64,000 nt of DNA from Prinia subflava. Lineage: Eukaryota > Chordata > Aves > Passeriformes > Cisticolidae. Positions 26,001 through 38,340 of this stretch are shown here, in pieces. The translations under genes were made by a program, and so were the position numbers. The stretch spans positions 15,581,501 to 15,645,500 of the forward strand of contig NC_086259.1 of assembly GCF_021018805.1 (NCBI RefSeq), in the 5' to 3' direction. Positions within the stretch are counted from its first letter, which is position 1. Each line of letters begins with the position of its first letter. The notes beneath the pieces are model-generated. The model saw only the letters and a program-made list of their open reading frames with translations, had not been told where the DNA came from and ran no database searches.

Positions 26001-29000
26001 AAATACCACATTTCCCACACATGCTCTAAACCTGAGGCCCAGGGTGGCCTCCCATATCTCTGTGCTTTATCTGCCAGCTCTGCTGGAGCTGGAGTGATGT
26101 ACACTGGTAATGTGGGTGAAGAACAGCCACCCTTTAATTAAAGGGGAGCATTTTCAGTCATGCTCTGTGCCAGACCAAGATCAAAATGAAGCTTGGGAAC
26201 AGCTGGAGGAAACTTTGGGAGCTAAATGCCCAAACAGCAGGTGTTGTGAAGCAGCAAACAAGCTCACAGCCCAGTTCTTCAAAAGTTGTCCAGGGAGTCC
26301 CGTTTCACTACTTCATGGATAAACGTGTAAAATGTGGAGAGAACAGCAGCTGTGCAAAGAAAAATAACAACCTGGTAATCAGGCTCCTGTTGGCATTAAA
26401 TAGTTGTGAGAGGCCAGTGATCCAGGGTATCATAACTATTGTGTAGAACGAAATATCCCCCAGGGGCAACATAAAATTCCTCCCCTCCTTAGGAAGGTCA
26501 TAGGGGAGAGCTCTCCTGATCTTCTGATGATATCCAGTACCATTATTTTCTTTCTTAATCCTAATCCAGACAGAGCTATACACTCCTGTATTACTTAGAC
26601 ATCTGTGTCTACATGGCTAAATTAGTTCCTAAGAGTTTGGTTGCCATGTATATACAATATTTACCTACATAGCTGAGCATTTATGACAACAAAGCAGTTA
26701 AGAGACTGACATTCTTACAAAGCCTTTATCAACCAATATATCATCTGTTCTGTCTTGACAGAGGGCAGGCTTCCTAGTGGTGCTCACAGCAAAATTATTC
26801 TGGAAGGACACAGCTTAAAATTGCCTCATCGCTGATACTTTAATTTTTGTTTTCTCTTTGTTTTTCTATCCTGAAATATATAATTTATAAAACAGGCTGT
26901 GAGCAATCTAGATACTTGTGGAAAGTATTATCTGTAACTATCTTTGAGCTGGGATTGCCTTATTTCTTCTCACATTATCCAGAAATGTGGTCTCCAATGC
27001 AAAATAAGTATTACAACAATATAAAAGGAATGGAAGATTAAAAATGCTTTTGGACTGAAGTCTCCAACTGGATCAGTCCCAGGACTCTGGCAAAAAGCAT
27101 GGGCAGGTTTAATGAGTCAGTAATCATATGAGGAGAAATATCTCAGCTTTGGGCTGTATAGAGTTGGAAGGGCCCTGTTCTGTCTTGCTGCAGTTCTGTC
27201 ATGTGAATATCTCTATTTTCCTTCACTTGCCTCACTCTGTCAGGCTCTTGAGTTACAAAGCAATGAAACTGCCTAAGAGAGGCTTGGAATCACTTCTTCC
27301 AAATGATACAAAACTGATCTTTAAATCTACCAGGATTTTTTATTTTCTTGTATTTTTAGCTGCTAAATTCCTGTCACAGTGGAACTGAGGAAGAAAAAGC
27401 GGGATGGTTATCAAAATTGTGTGATATTAACTTCCATTACTGCACGACCTGCTGTGAGCAGAAATGCTTAGATGTAAAAGCAAACAGAAATCCCTGCCAA
27501 GAGGGAAGGTGTTCCAAATACAAGGGGTGGGGTTAGCATCAAGAAAAAGTGCCAGTTTGGAGAGGGGGAACTGTGCATAGGCTGTGCCATAATGAATGGT
27601 TATTTTTCTGCAAGCCACTTTGTGCAAAATGAAAATATTTTCTATCTAAAAATGATTGCAAAAAACAAACCCCAAAACAACCCAAACCCTGATTCTCTTC
27701 CTTACCACTTGAAGTTCAATATTTTTATCAAGTGAGCATATTCTGGAAAACACAACTTGAAAGTCAAAGGTACCGAGCACCTATTGTCTTGAAAATATTG
27801 AAATGAAGTGCAGTTATTCAGAACTATTGAAAACAGTGTCCGTGATCATTCAGTAGGCAACATGATAGATTTCTCTGTTTGTTTCAAGAGAAAGCATTCA
27901 GGAGAGCTCATGGGACATGTGTGCAGGTATAGGCCTCATACAGAACTCATGGGAAGTGTTCCAGCCAAAGAGGAAAGATTTCCTTCCATTGGCAGCTGGG
28001 CCAACACAACCGTGGCTCTTTGGACTTTTGTGTCAGGGCTGGAGGCTTCCTCCTCCTTAACTAAAAACTGGGCTTAAAACTGGAGAAGAGCCAAGCTGAG
28101 AATATTAGAAGATAGGGAAAAAAATTAATGATAAAAGAGAAGGGAAAACGCCAGCCCTATAAGTAAATGCCGCTTGCTCTGCACGGAAGACACTATTAAC
28201 TTTGAGAAGTTGGAGGAGTGAATTTTTTAACCATTTAACTCAGGAGATATTATATTATATTGTATTCTAAAAGGTACTTATTAATACTGAAAGGAAAAGA
28301 TAAAAAACTGGTGCAAAAAAAGGTGATATAGAATGCTGCTTAAAAATGTATTGTGTTACACTGCCATATAAATGTTATACTGGAAAATCTTTGAGAGACG
28401 TAGCCTGCCCTTTAAACCTTTAGGCATTTATGGCCTTAATTATGCTTTTCACCAAGATTTTGCATATTTAATATTTCCTTTTAGAGCTTTCAAGAGTCTC
28501 AGTTATTAATTCCACTGAGGATTTATAGGTCTTCTGAATATCCCTTAAGTATAAAGATTGTAGACTCATCAAATACTGTTTTCTTCCTTTAAATTTTTAT
28601 GATTTCTATATCAAACAGGCAACTGCAGTTTTAGAGTTGAAAATACAATATTTATTGCTTGAGGTTCCCCCTACCTTTCCAAACAGAAGCAATTCCCCCA
28701 TTTCTGTAGTGAAATCTGTGTCTTCAGGTGTGGTTACAGAGTGGAGACAAAAATCTCTAATTCACAAGAACAGGCATTTACTTTTCATACTGCATGGCCA
28801 AAACAATAACATCTCACCTAAAGATGCTATTTATAAAGTGAACCACCTGCAATGGAGAGCAGTGTTAACCAGAAGCCTATGAATAAATCATGGAGCCTAA
28901 TTTTCTGTTATTATAGCCATTGTTTAAAAATGTATGTCTAGTCAGGACTTTGTAATGATTTTGTATTGCTTAAAAAAACTTGTACAGTTTTTTTCCCCTC

Positions 29001-32000
29001 AATTATTTCATTATTTCTTCATTATCTTTGTTCTCCTGCAGTGTTTGTAGAGCTTTTGAAAACTGGTCTGACAAAAAAAAATTTTAAAAAAAAAGAAATA
29101 GGAGAAAAGGATTTTTTTTTTTCATTGCCCCTGAGACTATCAATGCTTTAGATATTTTTATGCTTCTTTCTTCAAATGCTTTCACCATGTTATGCCTTGG
29201 CATCTGTAGCAAAACCCATTAGCTGTGACAGGTTAAGATGCCTCTGCAGGCTTCACCACAAAGGAGCTGAGTGAGTGCCAGCCATGATTCCCCAGCACGT
29301 GCCACAGCAGCTCCCTGAAGAAGACAAATCCACCTCTCTGCTCTTCACTCCTCCTGTGGGGAGGCTGCTCTGAGGAGCTCAGTTGCTGCTGGTAGGGGAT
29401 TTTTCACTGCTGGCTGCACCATGGTCTTGGTTCATTAACCCGCAGGCAACAAGGACATTCCTCACTCACTCCATCTTTTGCAGCACTTATGTAATTTTTT
29501 TAGGCTGAGAGAGTGCTGCGGGTGGAAGACATGATATACGAATTAATTTGAATTTCACTGACTGTGGAAACTCCACCACCAGTATGAGCCAACCTGTACC
29601 TTCTGCATATCATTGTATTACTGACCAGGAGCTAAACCAACCCTCTCCAGCGTTTCTAAGTGGGCCCCAAACTTATTTGAGCTCTTGCCAGCTGTTTCCA
29701 CATAATGTGTGGTGGGATTCATATTCCAGATCCTGCAGGAGGATTATTCCTGAGCTGTCCCCATGAACATCACTGAGGACAAACCTCACAGATCCTCACG
29801 GTGGAGTGGTTGTAAATAGGTGTGGATTATTCATTGTGTATTAAATCTCCAGAATCCCCTCCCATTTAGAGATGGGTCACATGTTCTTGTGTTAGAGGCT
29901 GTGTTTGACACGTTTTTGATGCTCATAGAGAGGAGCAGTGAGGAATTAATGGCATGATCCAGGCTGGAAGGAAACAGTAACTTTGTAATTCCCACACTGA
30001 CAGCTTCATTTAGTTGAAGCTGTGATTGAAAAAGCCATAAGCAGACTCTAGGCAACCTTGCTGAGGTTAGGAAAATTAATATATTGAAAGCACAGGAAAT
30101 AGGTTTTGGTATTGCTGATACAAATTGACCAGGTTACCTTCATTCTGTTCCCATCCTGCCATTCCAACTTAATAATCGTAATTTTTTGGGGTTTTTTGTT
30201 TGTTTGTTTGTTTGTTTATGGGAGTTTTATTTTTTAAATTTTTTTATTATGTATGTGTGTAGGGTTTTTTGTTTGTTTGTTTTTGGGTTTTTGGGGGTTT
30301 TTTTTGTTATTTTTCCTGGTAACAGAGTTTTGCAGTGTCCTGCTGTTTTGGTTCCACATGAAAGATCGAGCTAGTCTTTCAATATAAGGCCAATATTTCC
30401 TTTTGAATTTGAGGGTGCATGATCTGTGTCCCAGAAGAACCAGCTGCAAGCAAAGGCAATGCATAGCTGGCAAGACAATACCCAGCCCTTTGGTAAGGTT
30501 TCTTCCCTGTAAATCTCAAATAACTTGAAAAAGTGGCATGAATATTGTTATCCTCACTTCAAAGAGGGATCAGATGAGACACAGGAAAACCCAGGGGTTG
30601 TAGAGGAAACAGAGAGAGCTGGAAATGGAACAGGTTCAGCCCTCCTGGATCCCCACTCAGTTCCCTCTCCCAACATCGTTCTCAGGCTTCTTGTTTTGAG
30701 TGCCTCCTATCAGAGGGGTTTGGAAAATTTCCTTACAGTGCATGTTGATGTTGGGAATTGCTGATTGCAGAGCCTTGGTTCCCACTCCTGTGGTTCCTTC
30801 TTGCAGCACTGAACATCTGCTTGCAGAGGCCTCTGCTGCTCCTCTGCACTGAGCCAAGAGCTCTGGGTGGGAAATTCGGCACAGCCACGTCCCACTCTGG
30901 TTGTCAGTGCCCACGGAGGTGCCAGTGGGGGCTGAAATGATGTGATCCTAAGTCTAGAAAGCACCAAATGTGCCACTTTTCCCTAGTGTGCTCTGCTCCC
31001 TGTTTAAAAGGGAAGCTAATGAACCTGAGATGGCAAATGAATTGCAGGATCTGCCATTTCAGAGGTGTTGGTTCCTCTTTAGCATTCTCTTTGCTTCCAC
31101 CCACCACGATAAATTCAGATTAGGTATTGAAACATCCAGTTGAAAAATATGCTTAGTGTTGCATAACTTACATTCTGACACATCATCTAAGATTCTGGTA
31201 CAGGGCACCCCACAAAGTGCTGCGGAAATATAAAAAGAGCTGGAATTAGGTTGTGATCTCACTTGTCCAATCCAAAATTTTGACAAAAGTGTAATAGATG
31301 GGATTGCCTCTTTTGGGAAGGTAATTTTTAATTATCCACCCTACTAATGTACTTAACTGCCTTCACAACTCTAATTCTAACATCTTCACATTGCTAAAAA
31401 TCCAGTTAATTTTAATTCCATTTTCCAAGCCCAACAGTGCTCTGTTACCTGCCATAAAGGGATTATTTAGCAGCTTTAAAATTATATTGCAGGTATTAAG
31501 TCCCTGGATGTAGGCCCTGGAGTTTTGACATAGACAAGCCAAGCTGAAATTCATTAAGATTTTGAGAATGAATAATTGTAAAACAAATTTTAAAATGCCA
31601 CTTTGTTTTCAGAAACAACCTTTTTTTTCTTTGTATTTTTTTTAGCTACAGCTTTTACCCAAGCCTGATAAATATCTGCAAAGAAAGGGTGAGCTGTGCT
31701 AAGAGGATGAGGAATGAAAAACTGTTTCCACAGGCTGTTGTGGAGTTGAGAGTCTGGGAGGAACGATACCTTGACTCTCCAAATGAGTATCACAAAGAAT
31801 TGTTACACAGAAATGAAATCTATCATCTCTTTGTGAAACTTCACCCAGCCCAAGAGGTATTTTGCAGGTCTTGAACCACTGCTTGTACAACATTGCCATT
31901 ATTTCGAGGCTTTTTTTCTTAGAAGTCATTGTGCAAAATTGTGGCTCCATCAGTGTGGGCTCCCAGTGGTCTTATTTTCATGGTAAAATAAAATTATTGT

Positions 32001-33948
32001 TCCTCCTCCTTCAGTGGATGTAGGACAGACAACACCTCTGAGAGACTGGGGAGGGTTTCTTCTTCCCCAAACCATGGTCAGCAGAGTAACCAAAGCCCCT
32101 GACAGCTGTTCCCATTTGTGTCCATGGAGGACAGAGAGATGAACACTACACCTGCAGGATCTTTTATTGCAGCTGGAGAGAATAGAAGAAAACAAACAAA
32201 AAACAGAAGTTTGATGTTCTGGTTGAATTTCTAGGCTAGCGAGGGTAAACCAGCTTCTATTAGAAATGTTTGAATTGAAGAAATATGATAGAGGAATCAG
32301 TGAGAAGAGGAATGAGCAGTGCAGGAAGGACATTTCTTCAGATTAACATGTGAGGGAAAGTCTGCACTTCAGAGGTGTTTTGGGAGGAATTCTTTGTCTA
32401 CAGTCTGGGCAATCCCATTGCTTGAGCACTGCTTCTGAGGGGTGCTTTACTCTGGGATGTTCTTTGGTGCCTTACCCCAAGCAAACCATGCAGTTTCCCT
32501 GCTTTTTTTATTTTTTTTTTTTTTCCCCTGGAATTCCTGAGTCCAGGCTCGGGCTGATGGTTTGGTGTTCACTGGAACCTCCCCAGCAGTGGGGTCAGCA
32601 CAGCTGAGGCAGGAGGGTGCCAAGGAGAAGGTGTGGGTGAGCCTGAGAGCAGCCCCAGGCACCAGAGATAATCCCATGGGTTCCCCAGGAGGGTTTGGCA
32701 GCGCGGGGCCAGGGGAATGTGGGGAAGGACAAGGAGCAGGAAAGGCTTTGTGAGGATCCACAGGGTCTGGGCTGGGGGGCAGGCAGGGCCCTGCTGAGAC
32801 TGAACTTGCACGTCAGTATGGATACATCCCATGGCTTTGGGTGATCCCACTCTGACCTGGCCTGGGAGAACATGGGCTCTAGCAAGTCAGATTAATTATC
32901 CATATCTATGTTTACAGATAGAAGAGAGATATCAGAAACAGAGCATGCATCCTGTGAATCACCAGGGGATCAATTAATTATTTTTAATAAAACGTGAGTT
33001 TATTCTAGATTAGAAATTCCTTTTTTTATCCTAGTATTTTTCATTTAATGTTTAAAATCTGTTAAATAATTAAAAAAAAAAAAGGATATGCTTAAGTGTG
33101 TTCTGCTGACAGTGCACTGAGTCAGTAGATATTTCCCAGCCAATATTATGGCTTGAATGCAGATGATTCATTCATACTTCAGGCACACTTGGTCCATGAG
33201 TCCTTAAAAATATCGAGTCCGTTTTGGCTCAGCAGTGCCATCTAAAAGTTTACAAGGTGCGAAGTGTTTCTCAAACCGTGTGAATGGAGAATTACCCTTT
33301 GAGATAGAAGTGGCTGCTCTGGGCCTTGGAGAAGCCCTGCAGGTGGATGAGGCAGGGAGAGGAGGGATGCAGGCACCTTTGGAGCAGACAGGGCCAGGGG
33401 AGCCCTGCTCTCCCGTCTCATGTTCCAAACAGGCGTGGCCGGATCCCAGTGGCCAAATTCTGCTGTTTCAAGCAAGACTTGGCTGCAGCTCTTGGTCACT
33501 TTGGGCTGGCTGCTGGTGGATCCAGTCTGATTCTGTTTGCTAGATCTCACACTTCATTTGCTCAGGGTTTTTTTTTTTCCCATTAGTTTGAAATCAGGGC
33601 TGAAGCAATGAGCCTGCCCTCCTCTGCTGCCAGGTGGAATCCTTGTTTGATTCCAGCCTTTTTCTGCTTGGGAAACATCAGCAGAGCTTTCAGCACAGGC
33701 TGTCCTGCTCCCTGTCCTTTCCTCTAGGGCAGTAGAGGCTGCACAAAGCTGTTCTCTTTCCATCTGGTGTGGGCTTCTAGAGAAAAATCAATGTGTGGAA
33801 ACCAAACTGGCCATTCAAAGAGTGCTATCAGTATTTAATACTTTGTTAAAGCTGGGAGTTAGCTGGGTCAGGCTCTCCTGAAGGTGCTAGAAGAGATTTT
33901 GTCTAGAGAGACCTAAAGAAGTAGAAGTCTCAAAGTGTCTTGTTTCAG
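17021..33948. other. Long non-coding stretch, no gene seen
   Basis: No frame exceeds 127 codons and no two neighbouring frames make a plausible exon set. Composition alternates between AT-rich DNA and GC-richer, CpG-poor patches (about 19380-19600, 30620-30920, 32560-32780 and 33300-33520). Low-complexity tracts include TG repeats near 19812-19826, C9A8 at 21870-21886, AT-rich repeats near 28246-28262 and TTTG/GGTTTT sequence at 30184-30310. Parts of 28130-28530 and 31310-31560 have repeat-free, TAAT-containing texture that could be weak regulatory DNA, but I cannot separate them from background. Confidence 0.5.
30184..30310. repeat. T/G-rich low-complexity tract
   Basis: GTTT units occur in tandem at about 30197-30219 and again near 30268-30282, within a G- and T-rich stretch. 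Frames crossing it encode Phe, Leu and Val-rich nonsense. This is a simple-sequence tract. Confidence 0.85.
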
Positions 33949-34055
33949 CATAGAATCACCACAGAATTGTTTAGATTGGAAGGGACCTTAAAGAACATTT
34001 AGTGCCAACGCTCCTGCCATGGGAGGGAACACCACGCATTAAATCATCCTTGAGC
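33949..34055 (-). mobile_element. CR1 LINE 3' fragment, minus strand
   Basis: On the plus strand this reads as the reverse complement of a CR1 3' end: the terminal repeat CATAGAATCACCACAGAATT, then TTGGAAGGGACCTTAAAG, then TGCCATGGGAGGGAACACC. The match is strong to about 34034 and weaker beyond. About 85-105 bp remain, so the copy is heavily 5'-truncated and on the opposite strand from the one near 16.9 kb. Confidence 0.88.
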
Positions 34056-34899
34056 CTCTTTTATATTTTCTCCTTTTTGCTCAATATTCATCTCTTTAGT
34101 GTCCCTTTCTGAGAGAGTATCTCGTTGCTTCAACGAAGGGAATTTTCAATGTTTAACAAAACACTTTCCTGAGAAGCACAGGCGACAAAGCTGGGCTGTT
34201 TTTATTCCAAGATTTAATGGATTCTGATGTGCTAGGCTTGTCAGTACAGAATCACTGCAGGACATGACACTACATTTGCATACAGGAAATAAGTAGCATT
34301 TAAATGAAAAAAAAAATTTAAAAGAGTATTTTGAGAACAGTCTGGTTAAGATGTGTAAGAAAGTGGAATATATTGTGATCCATTTCCAGGTTTTCTATTT
34401 AAACATGAAGAATCTGACTGGCCTGCTGGCCATAAAAGACTGTGAGTTAAAGAGTCATTTGGCTACACTTAATCCATGCCCTGGAAACAATCAAGAATTA
34501 TTCCCCACAGTATATTTTGTAGTATTTTTGTCTTGTGATTGAGGGTAGGCTGCAGTCATGAGATAACTGGGTGCAAGTTCAATTCACATGCTAACTCTTA
34601 TTCCCAGAAGAGGACTGTGGAGACATTATATTAAAACTTTCTGCTCTGTCTATACCTCCGAGCATTATTAGCAGGCTCTGGAGATGTGAATGTACAGCTG
34701 CCTTCTGCTGGGGTCCGTGTCTGAGGCTCATATAGCCAAGAAGGAAAGATTAATCCAAGAATTTTTTCCTCTGTTTCCCTTTGTTCTCTAAAAATTCCTT
34801 ATATTCTTTATATTAAACAAAACTTCATTCAAAATTCTCAAAGTACCTTGCAAGTCCCACTGCCACAGGCAAGTTCTCATCATTTCAGTGCACTAATCA
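34056..34899. other. Non-coding stretch, no gene seen
   Basis: AT-rich DNA with a short A-run near 34305-34315. Frames are at most 63 codons. I see no repeat or gene signature. The sequence may grade into the candidate regulatory block that follows. Confidence 0.45.
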
Positions 34900-35720
34900 T
34901 TCCTGAAGCTGCTAAATGTAGTTTAGGTATTTCTATTTTTAACTATTCTTTACAGCAATTAATTACAAATGTGCTAGATAGGCTTTTTAATTAATGAACT
35001 TCCAGTGTTTTCTAAAGTTAAAAATAAATGCTTCAATCAAAACTAAAAATTCCTGTGAAAGAAAAGCAAACAGAAGCATCTATTTTAGTTCCAGAGCAGC
35101 CGTCTCAGACAGCACGTGATGGCAATCTTGTTTACATGATTTTAGAAGATAGCTTTGACCACAGGCTGAAGCATGACTGGTTTTGACAAAGTTTTGTCTG
35201 TGTTTGGCTTGGTTTCCTCTTTTATTGGCTGCATGATGTGTTATCTGTCTTCATTATTCCTTAAAGGCGTGCCTCGCCTGTCGGGACAAAATGCAAGTTC
35301 ACCTCAGCCCGTGCAGTCAGGTGACAAAAATCACTTCTGCAGTTTGGGCAGAAACTTCCTTCCACATCTGACCTTGTACTCCTGAGCAGGGAAGTTTATT
35401 GACTCTTTTGCCAGCAGTAGAAAGTAGCAGGGCCTTCTTTCCACCAATCAATCCATATAATTTTGTGAAGAAGCAGAGCGTGCTGGTGGTGTGATTGATT
35501 TACACGTTATTTATCTTTTTCTGCCCAGTTTAAATTGGTCAGCCTGATCCTATTCACACGATAAAAATCATCATGTCTCAAATTACTTACTCAATAAACT
35601 GTGGGTTTGTCTATTATTAGTGATCATTAGTGTTATAATACAGCATGGAAATTTAGAGCAAATTAACTACACATGCAAGCTGCTGGGCTCATCTGCAGTT
35701 AATCATGAGCATACTGTTCA
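34900..35720. promoter_or_regulatory. Candidate homeodomain-rich enhancer block
   Basis: TAATTA cores lie at 34960-34965 and within TAATTAAT at 34988-34995. Further TTAATCAT, GATAAAAATCAT and ATTAGTGATCATTAG-type words lie between 35510 and 35710. The block is about 800 bp, without simple repeats and without a credible reading frame. Such clustering of homeodomain cores fits a developmental enhancer, but AT-rich background also produces these cores. Conservation is not visible from one sequence. Confidence 0.38.
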
Positions 35721-37228
35721 AGTGGGCAGAGGATTTTGCAAGAATATTTCCAGGAAGAATTTGTGGGAGGAGAGCTAAATATCCTTGGGTTGTTATATAT
35801 TTTTTTTTTCCATGCCGTAATCTTGGCCTCCTGAATGAATGTTTATCTGAAACATGGTCAATGGCTGAAAGTACAAAAGAGAATTATAGCTCAGATTAAA
35901 AGAGCTTCTCGTGCTGCCAATTCCAAGGCCCCCAATTTTTATAACCATAAATAATGAATGGAAATCCACGTTGGTACAGCCCCCACAGCCTCCCCTGCCT
36001 GGTTCAGCTGCTCCCCTTTAACAGAGGCCATTGTGGCCCTACAACAGGGAGGTGTGGTGGGATGTACAGCCTTGCATGTTATCTGATGGTGACACACACA
36101 CTGAGCACCGTGAGTTATCACTTCCAGTCACTATTATTTCCTATGAAAATAATAGCTTCCAGTCACCGTGGGTTGCTCTGAGATTGCCTTCATACTGATG
36201 TAGATTAAAAGTGAAGGGATTTCCTGGTAATTACTGGTTTGTCTGGCACAAGGCGGCACAGATGGAGGGAGGTTTAATGTTTAAAAAAAAAAAATCATTA
36301 GAAAACAGGCCTGGGCTTTCTGCAGGTTGCAATGCCCATTCCTCATCCTTAAGTACCACTGCAAGCTTCAGATGGGATCTGGTGGCTGGGGCTGCTCATC
36401 CTGGGGACCTGTTAAAACATAATACAGCAAGGAAGCAACAAATGTCCATGAAGTCAAAGAGTTCACACACTTTAGAGGGCCTTCCTCAGGTCCAGCTCCA
36501 TGAGCATGGCCTGGGATCACCCAAGGGATGCCTCTGGGACCCTCCGATAGCCAAAAGATAACAGAAAGAGCCAGGCCCTACACCAGGGACTCTTTCTAGA
36601 GATAAAGGCCCATTTTGGTTTTGCTTTGCATTTTGCTGGTGAGGTGAGTGAGTGAATCTGGCAGGGAAAAAACACACCCTGGGCTTGCCAGGCTTGCTGT
36701 GCATGCATGGCAGCTCTGCACACTCTTGCCTTTTTTAGCAAAACCTGCCAGGAATCCACCACAGTGCTGCAGCTGGAGAGGGCCTCTCTGAGAACACGAA
36801 GAATATCTCACATGCAGTGCTGTCAGGAGCTGTTTTGTGAGCTTCTGCTGAAACTTGCAGGATGCAAAATCTACTTGTGTGAGCACTTGGTTGGAGATGC
36901 AAGCATTTCCAAAGCGTTTATTATTTCCCACATTTTTAATGCAGCAGGGTTAGGGGCTTGACTGTGCAGTGATGTGTCCTGGTGCAGGGTACCTGCAGGT
37001 GCAGTGCTTCTCTGAGTGGCACCTACCAGCTTCTTTTGTTGGTGGAGCTCAGAGTGAGATTCAAACTCCTGTTTTGAAGGCTCCAGGAGGTGTTTTAACT
37101 TCTCTGCCACCCTGCCCCAAAAGAGAGCAATAGGCACTTGTTAAAATATCATGTTCCAATAAGTGTTTTTGTCTAAAAGCATTTTCAGACGTCTTTGTAA
37201 GACACTTGACTAGGCAAGACAGCTTCTC
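35721..37228. other. Non-coding stretch, no gene seen
   Basis: Frames of 116 codons (36211-36561, plus) and 111 codons (36596-36931, minus) are unrelated to any protein I know and overlap others. An A12 tract lies at about 36282-36293. Nothing else is assignable. Confidence 0.5.
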
Positions 37229-37314
37229 CCATCCATCCATCCATCCATCCATCCATCCATCCATCCATCCATCCATCCATCCATCCATCCATCCATCCAT
37301 CCATCCATCCATCC
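37229..37314. repeat. (CCAT)n microsatellite, 21.5 units
   Basis: Eighty-six bases of uninterrupted CCAT repeat (ATGG on the other strand). Purity implies a young and probably polymorphic locus. The repeat generates long Met-Asp-Gly-Trp and His-Pro-Ser-Ile frames on the two strands, which are artefacts. Confidence 0.98.
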
Positions 37315-37919
37315 CCTATGTACCTTCAGCATCCCTCTTGCTGGCAGTCCCAGCAGCTAGATTTCCCTTTCTCCATCCCGTCAGTGGCCTCCTAAAGAAA
37401 TCCTGTTTTCTCCAGGGGGGAGCCCATGCCCTCACCAATCACTGCTGGCAGCACCTTGCCCGTGCCTGGTTCCTTCTGCTCCCAGGGAGCCACATCTGAA
37501 ATATTTCCCTGTTGGTGGAGTAGGGAGTGTTCTGATGGCAGAACACCAAGTCAGGGAGCTTTATCTCCCAGCTCCACACACACCAGCACAGTTCTCACCC
37601 ACAGACACTATTCCTTTTCCCACAATCATCCTGCTCCACCATCTTATCCAGCTGCTGGCTGGAGCCTGGGCAGGGGGTGCAGGGGGAGGCAGGGGTGGCT
37701 CTTTGGCCTTTTCTCTGTTTCTCCCTGGCTGAGGGGAGCTCTCAGCTGTGCTGCTGGCTCTGCAGGGCAGATGGGAGTGCTGGGTCCGAGGCCCTGCTGC
37801 CAGCCCCCGCACATGCTGGCGCACCTGGATCACAGCTCTACCTGTTTACAAATTACCCCAATTTTCTGCTTGATTCAGCAGTAACTGCTTACCCTCCCCC
37901 GTGATGTAATTAGGCCTTC
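37315..37919. other. GC-richer, CpG-poor stretch, no gene seen
   Basis: A 152-codon plus-strand frame (37426-37884) is Ser, Pro and Cys-rich, overlaps other frames on both strands and has no recognisable domain. The sequence is GC-rich but CpG-poor, so it is not a CpG island. Confidence 0.5.
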
Positions 37920-38340
37920 AGAGTTCATGCGTGCCTATTATGATCTCTCTTGTGTTTTGTCTTTTTTTTCTGTAGCCGTAATCATATATATATATATATT
38001 AAAATTTCTTATCAATTGTTCAGCTAAATTATGCACAGTGGGCCACGCTAGCCCTCCATTAACATAAAGTATGCTAAACAACGTGTTTTCTTTCTGATAA
38101 TTATGCTCTAAAGTACCAACTGCTTATTCTAGTGAATTTACCTTCCTTCCAGTTTTTCTTATTTCTTCAAACTTTTAGCTGTCTTCATGGCAGGGCAAGT
38201 GCTCCTTCTGCTGTCAGTGAACCAGCCTAATTATCTTTCCTATTATCATCAGAACTTCCAGATGCCTAATAGCCGGGCACTCCATGTTGAAATGAACTAT
38301 TAGAGCCCATCCAAGATGACTGCTGCCTGAGCATGTAAAG
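37920..38340. promoter_or_regulatory. Candidate enhancer block
   Basis: TAATTA cores occur at 38098-38103 and at 38228-38233; the second overlaps a TTATCT GATA-type site (38231-38236). A short (AT)8 run lies at about 37984-38000. The remainder is repeat-free and contains no frame longer than 60 codons. The texture resembles vertebrate conserved non-coding elements, which is an impression rather than a measurement. Confidence 0.38.

Noticed and set aside
27150..27185. GTTGGAAGGGCCCTG word, considered as another minus-strand CR1 tail
   Set aside because: The match is only about 15 bases, and the flanking terminal repeat expected at a CR1 3' end is missing.
30921..30935. CCAGTGGGGGCTG, considered as a CTCF site
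   Set aside because: It departs from the CTCF core at several informative positions.
37061..37499. Proteins with Met-Asp-Gly-Trp or His-Pro-Ser-Ile repeats
   Set aside because: Direct translation of the (CCAT)n microsatellite on the two strands.
37426..37884. 152-codon plus-strand frame
   Set aside because: Low-complexity Ser/Pro composition in GC-rich DNA, with frames open on both strands at once.
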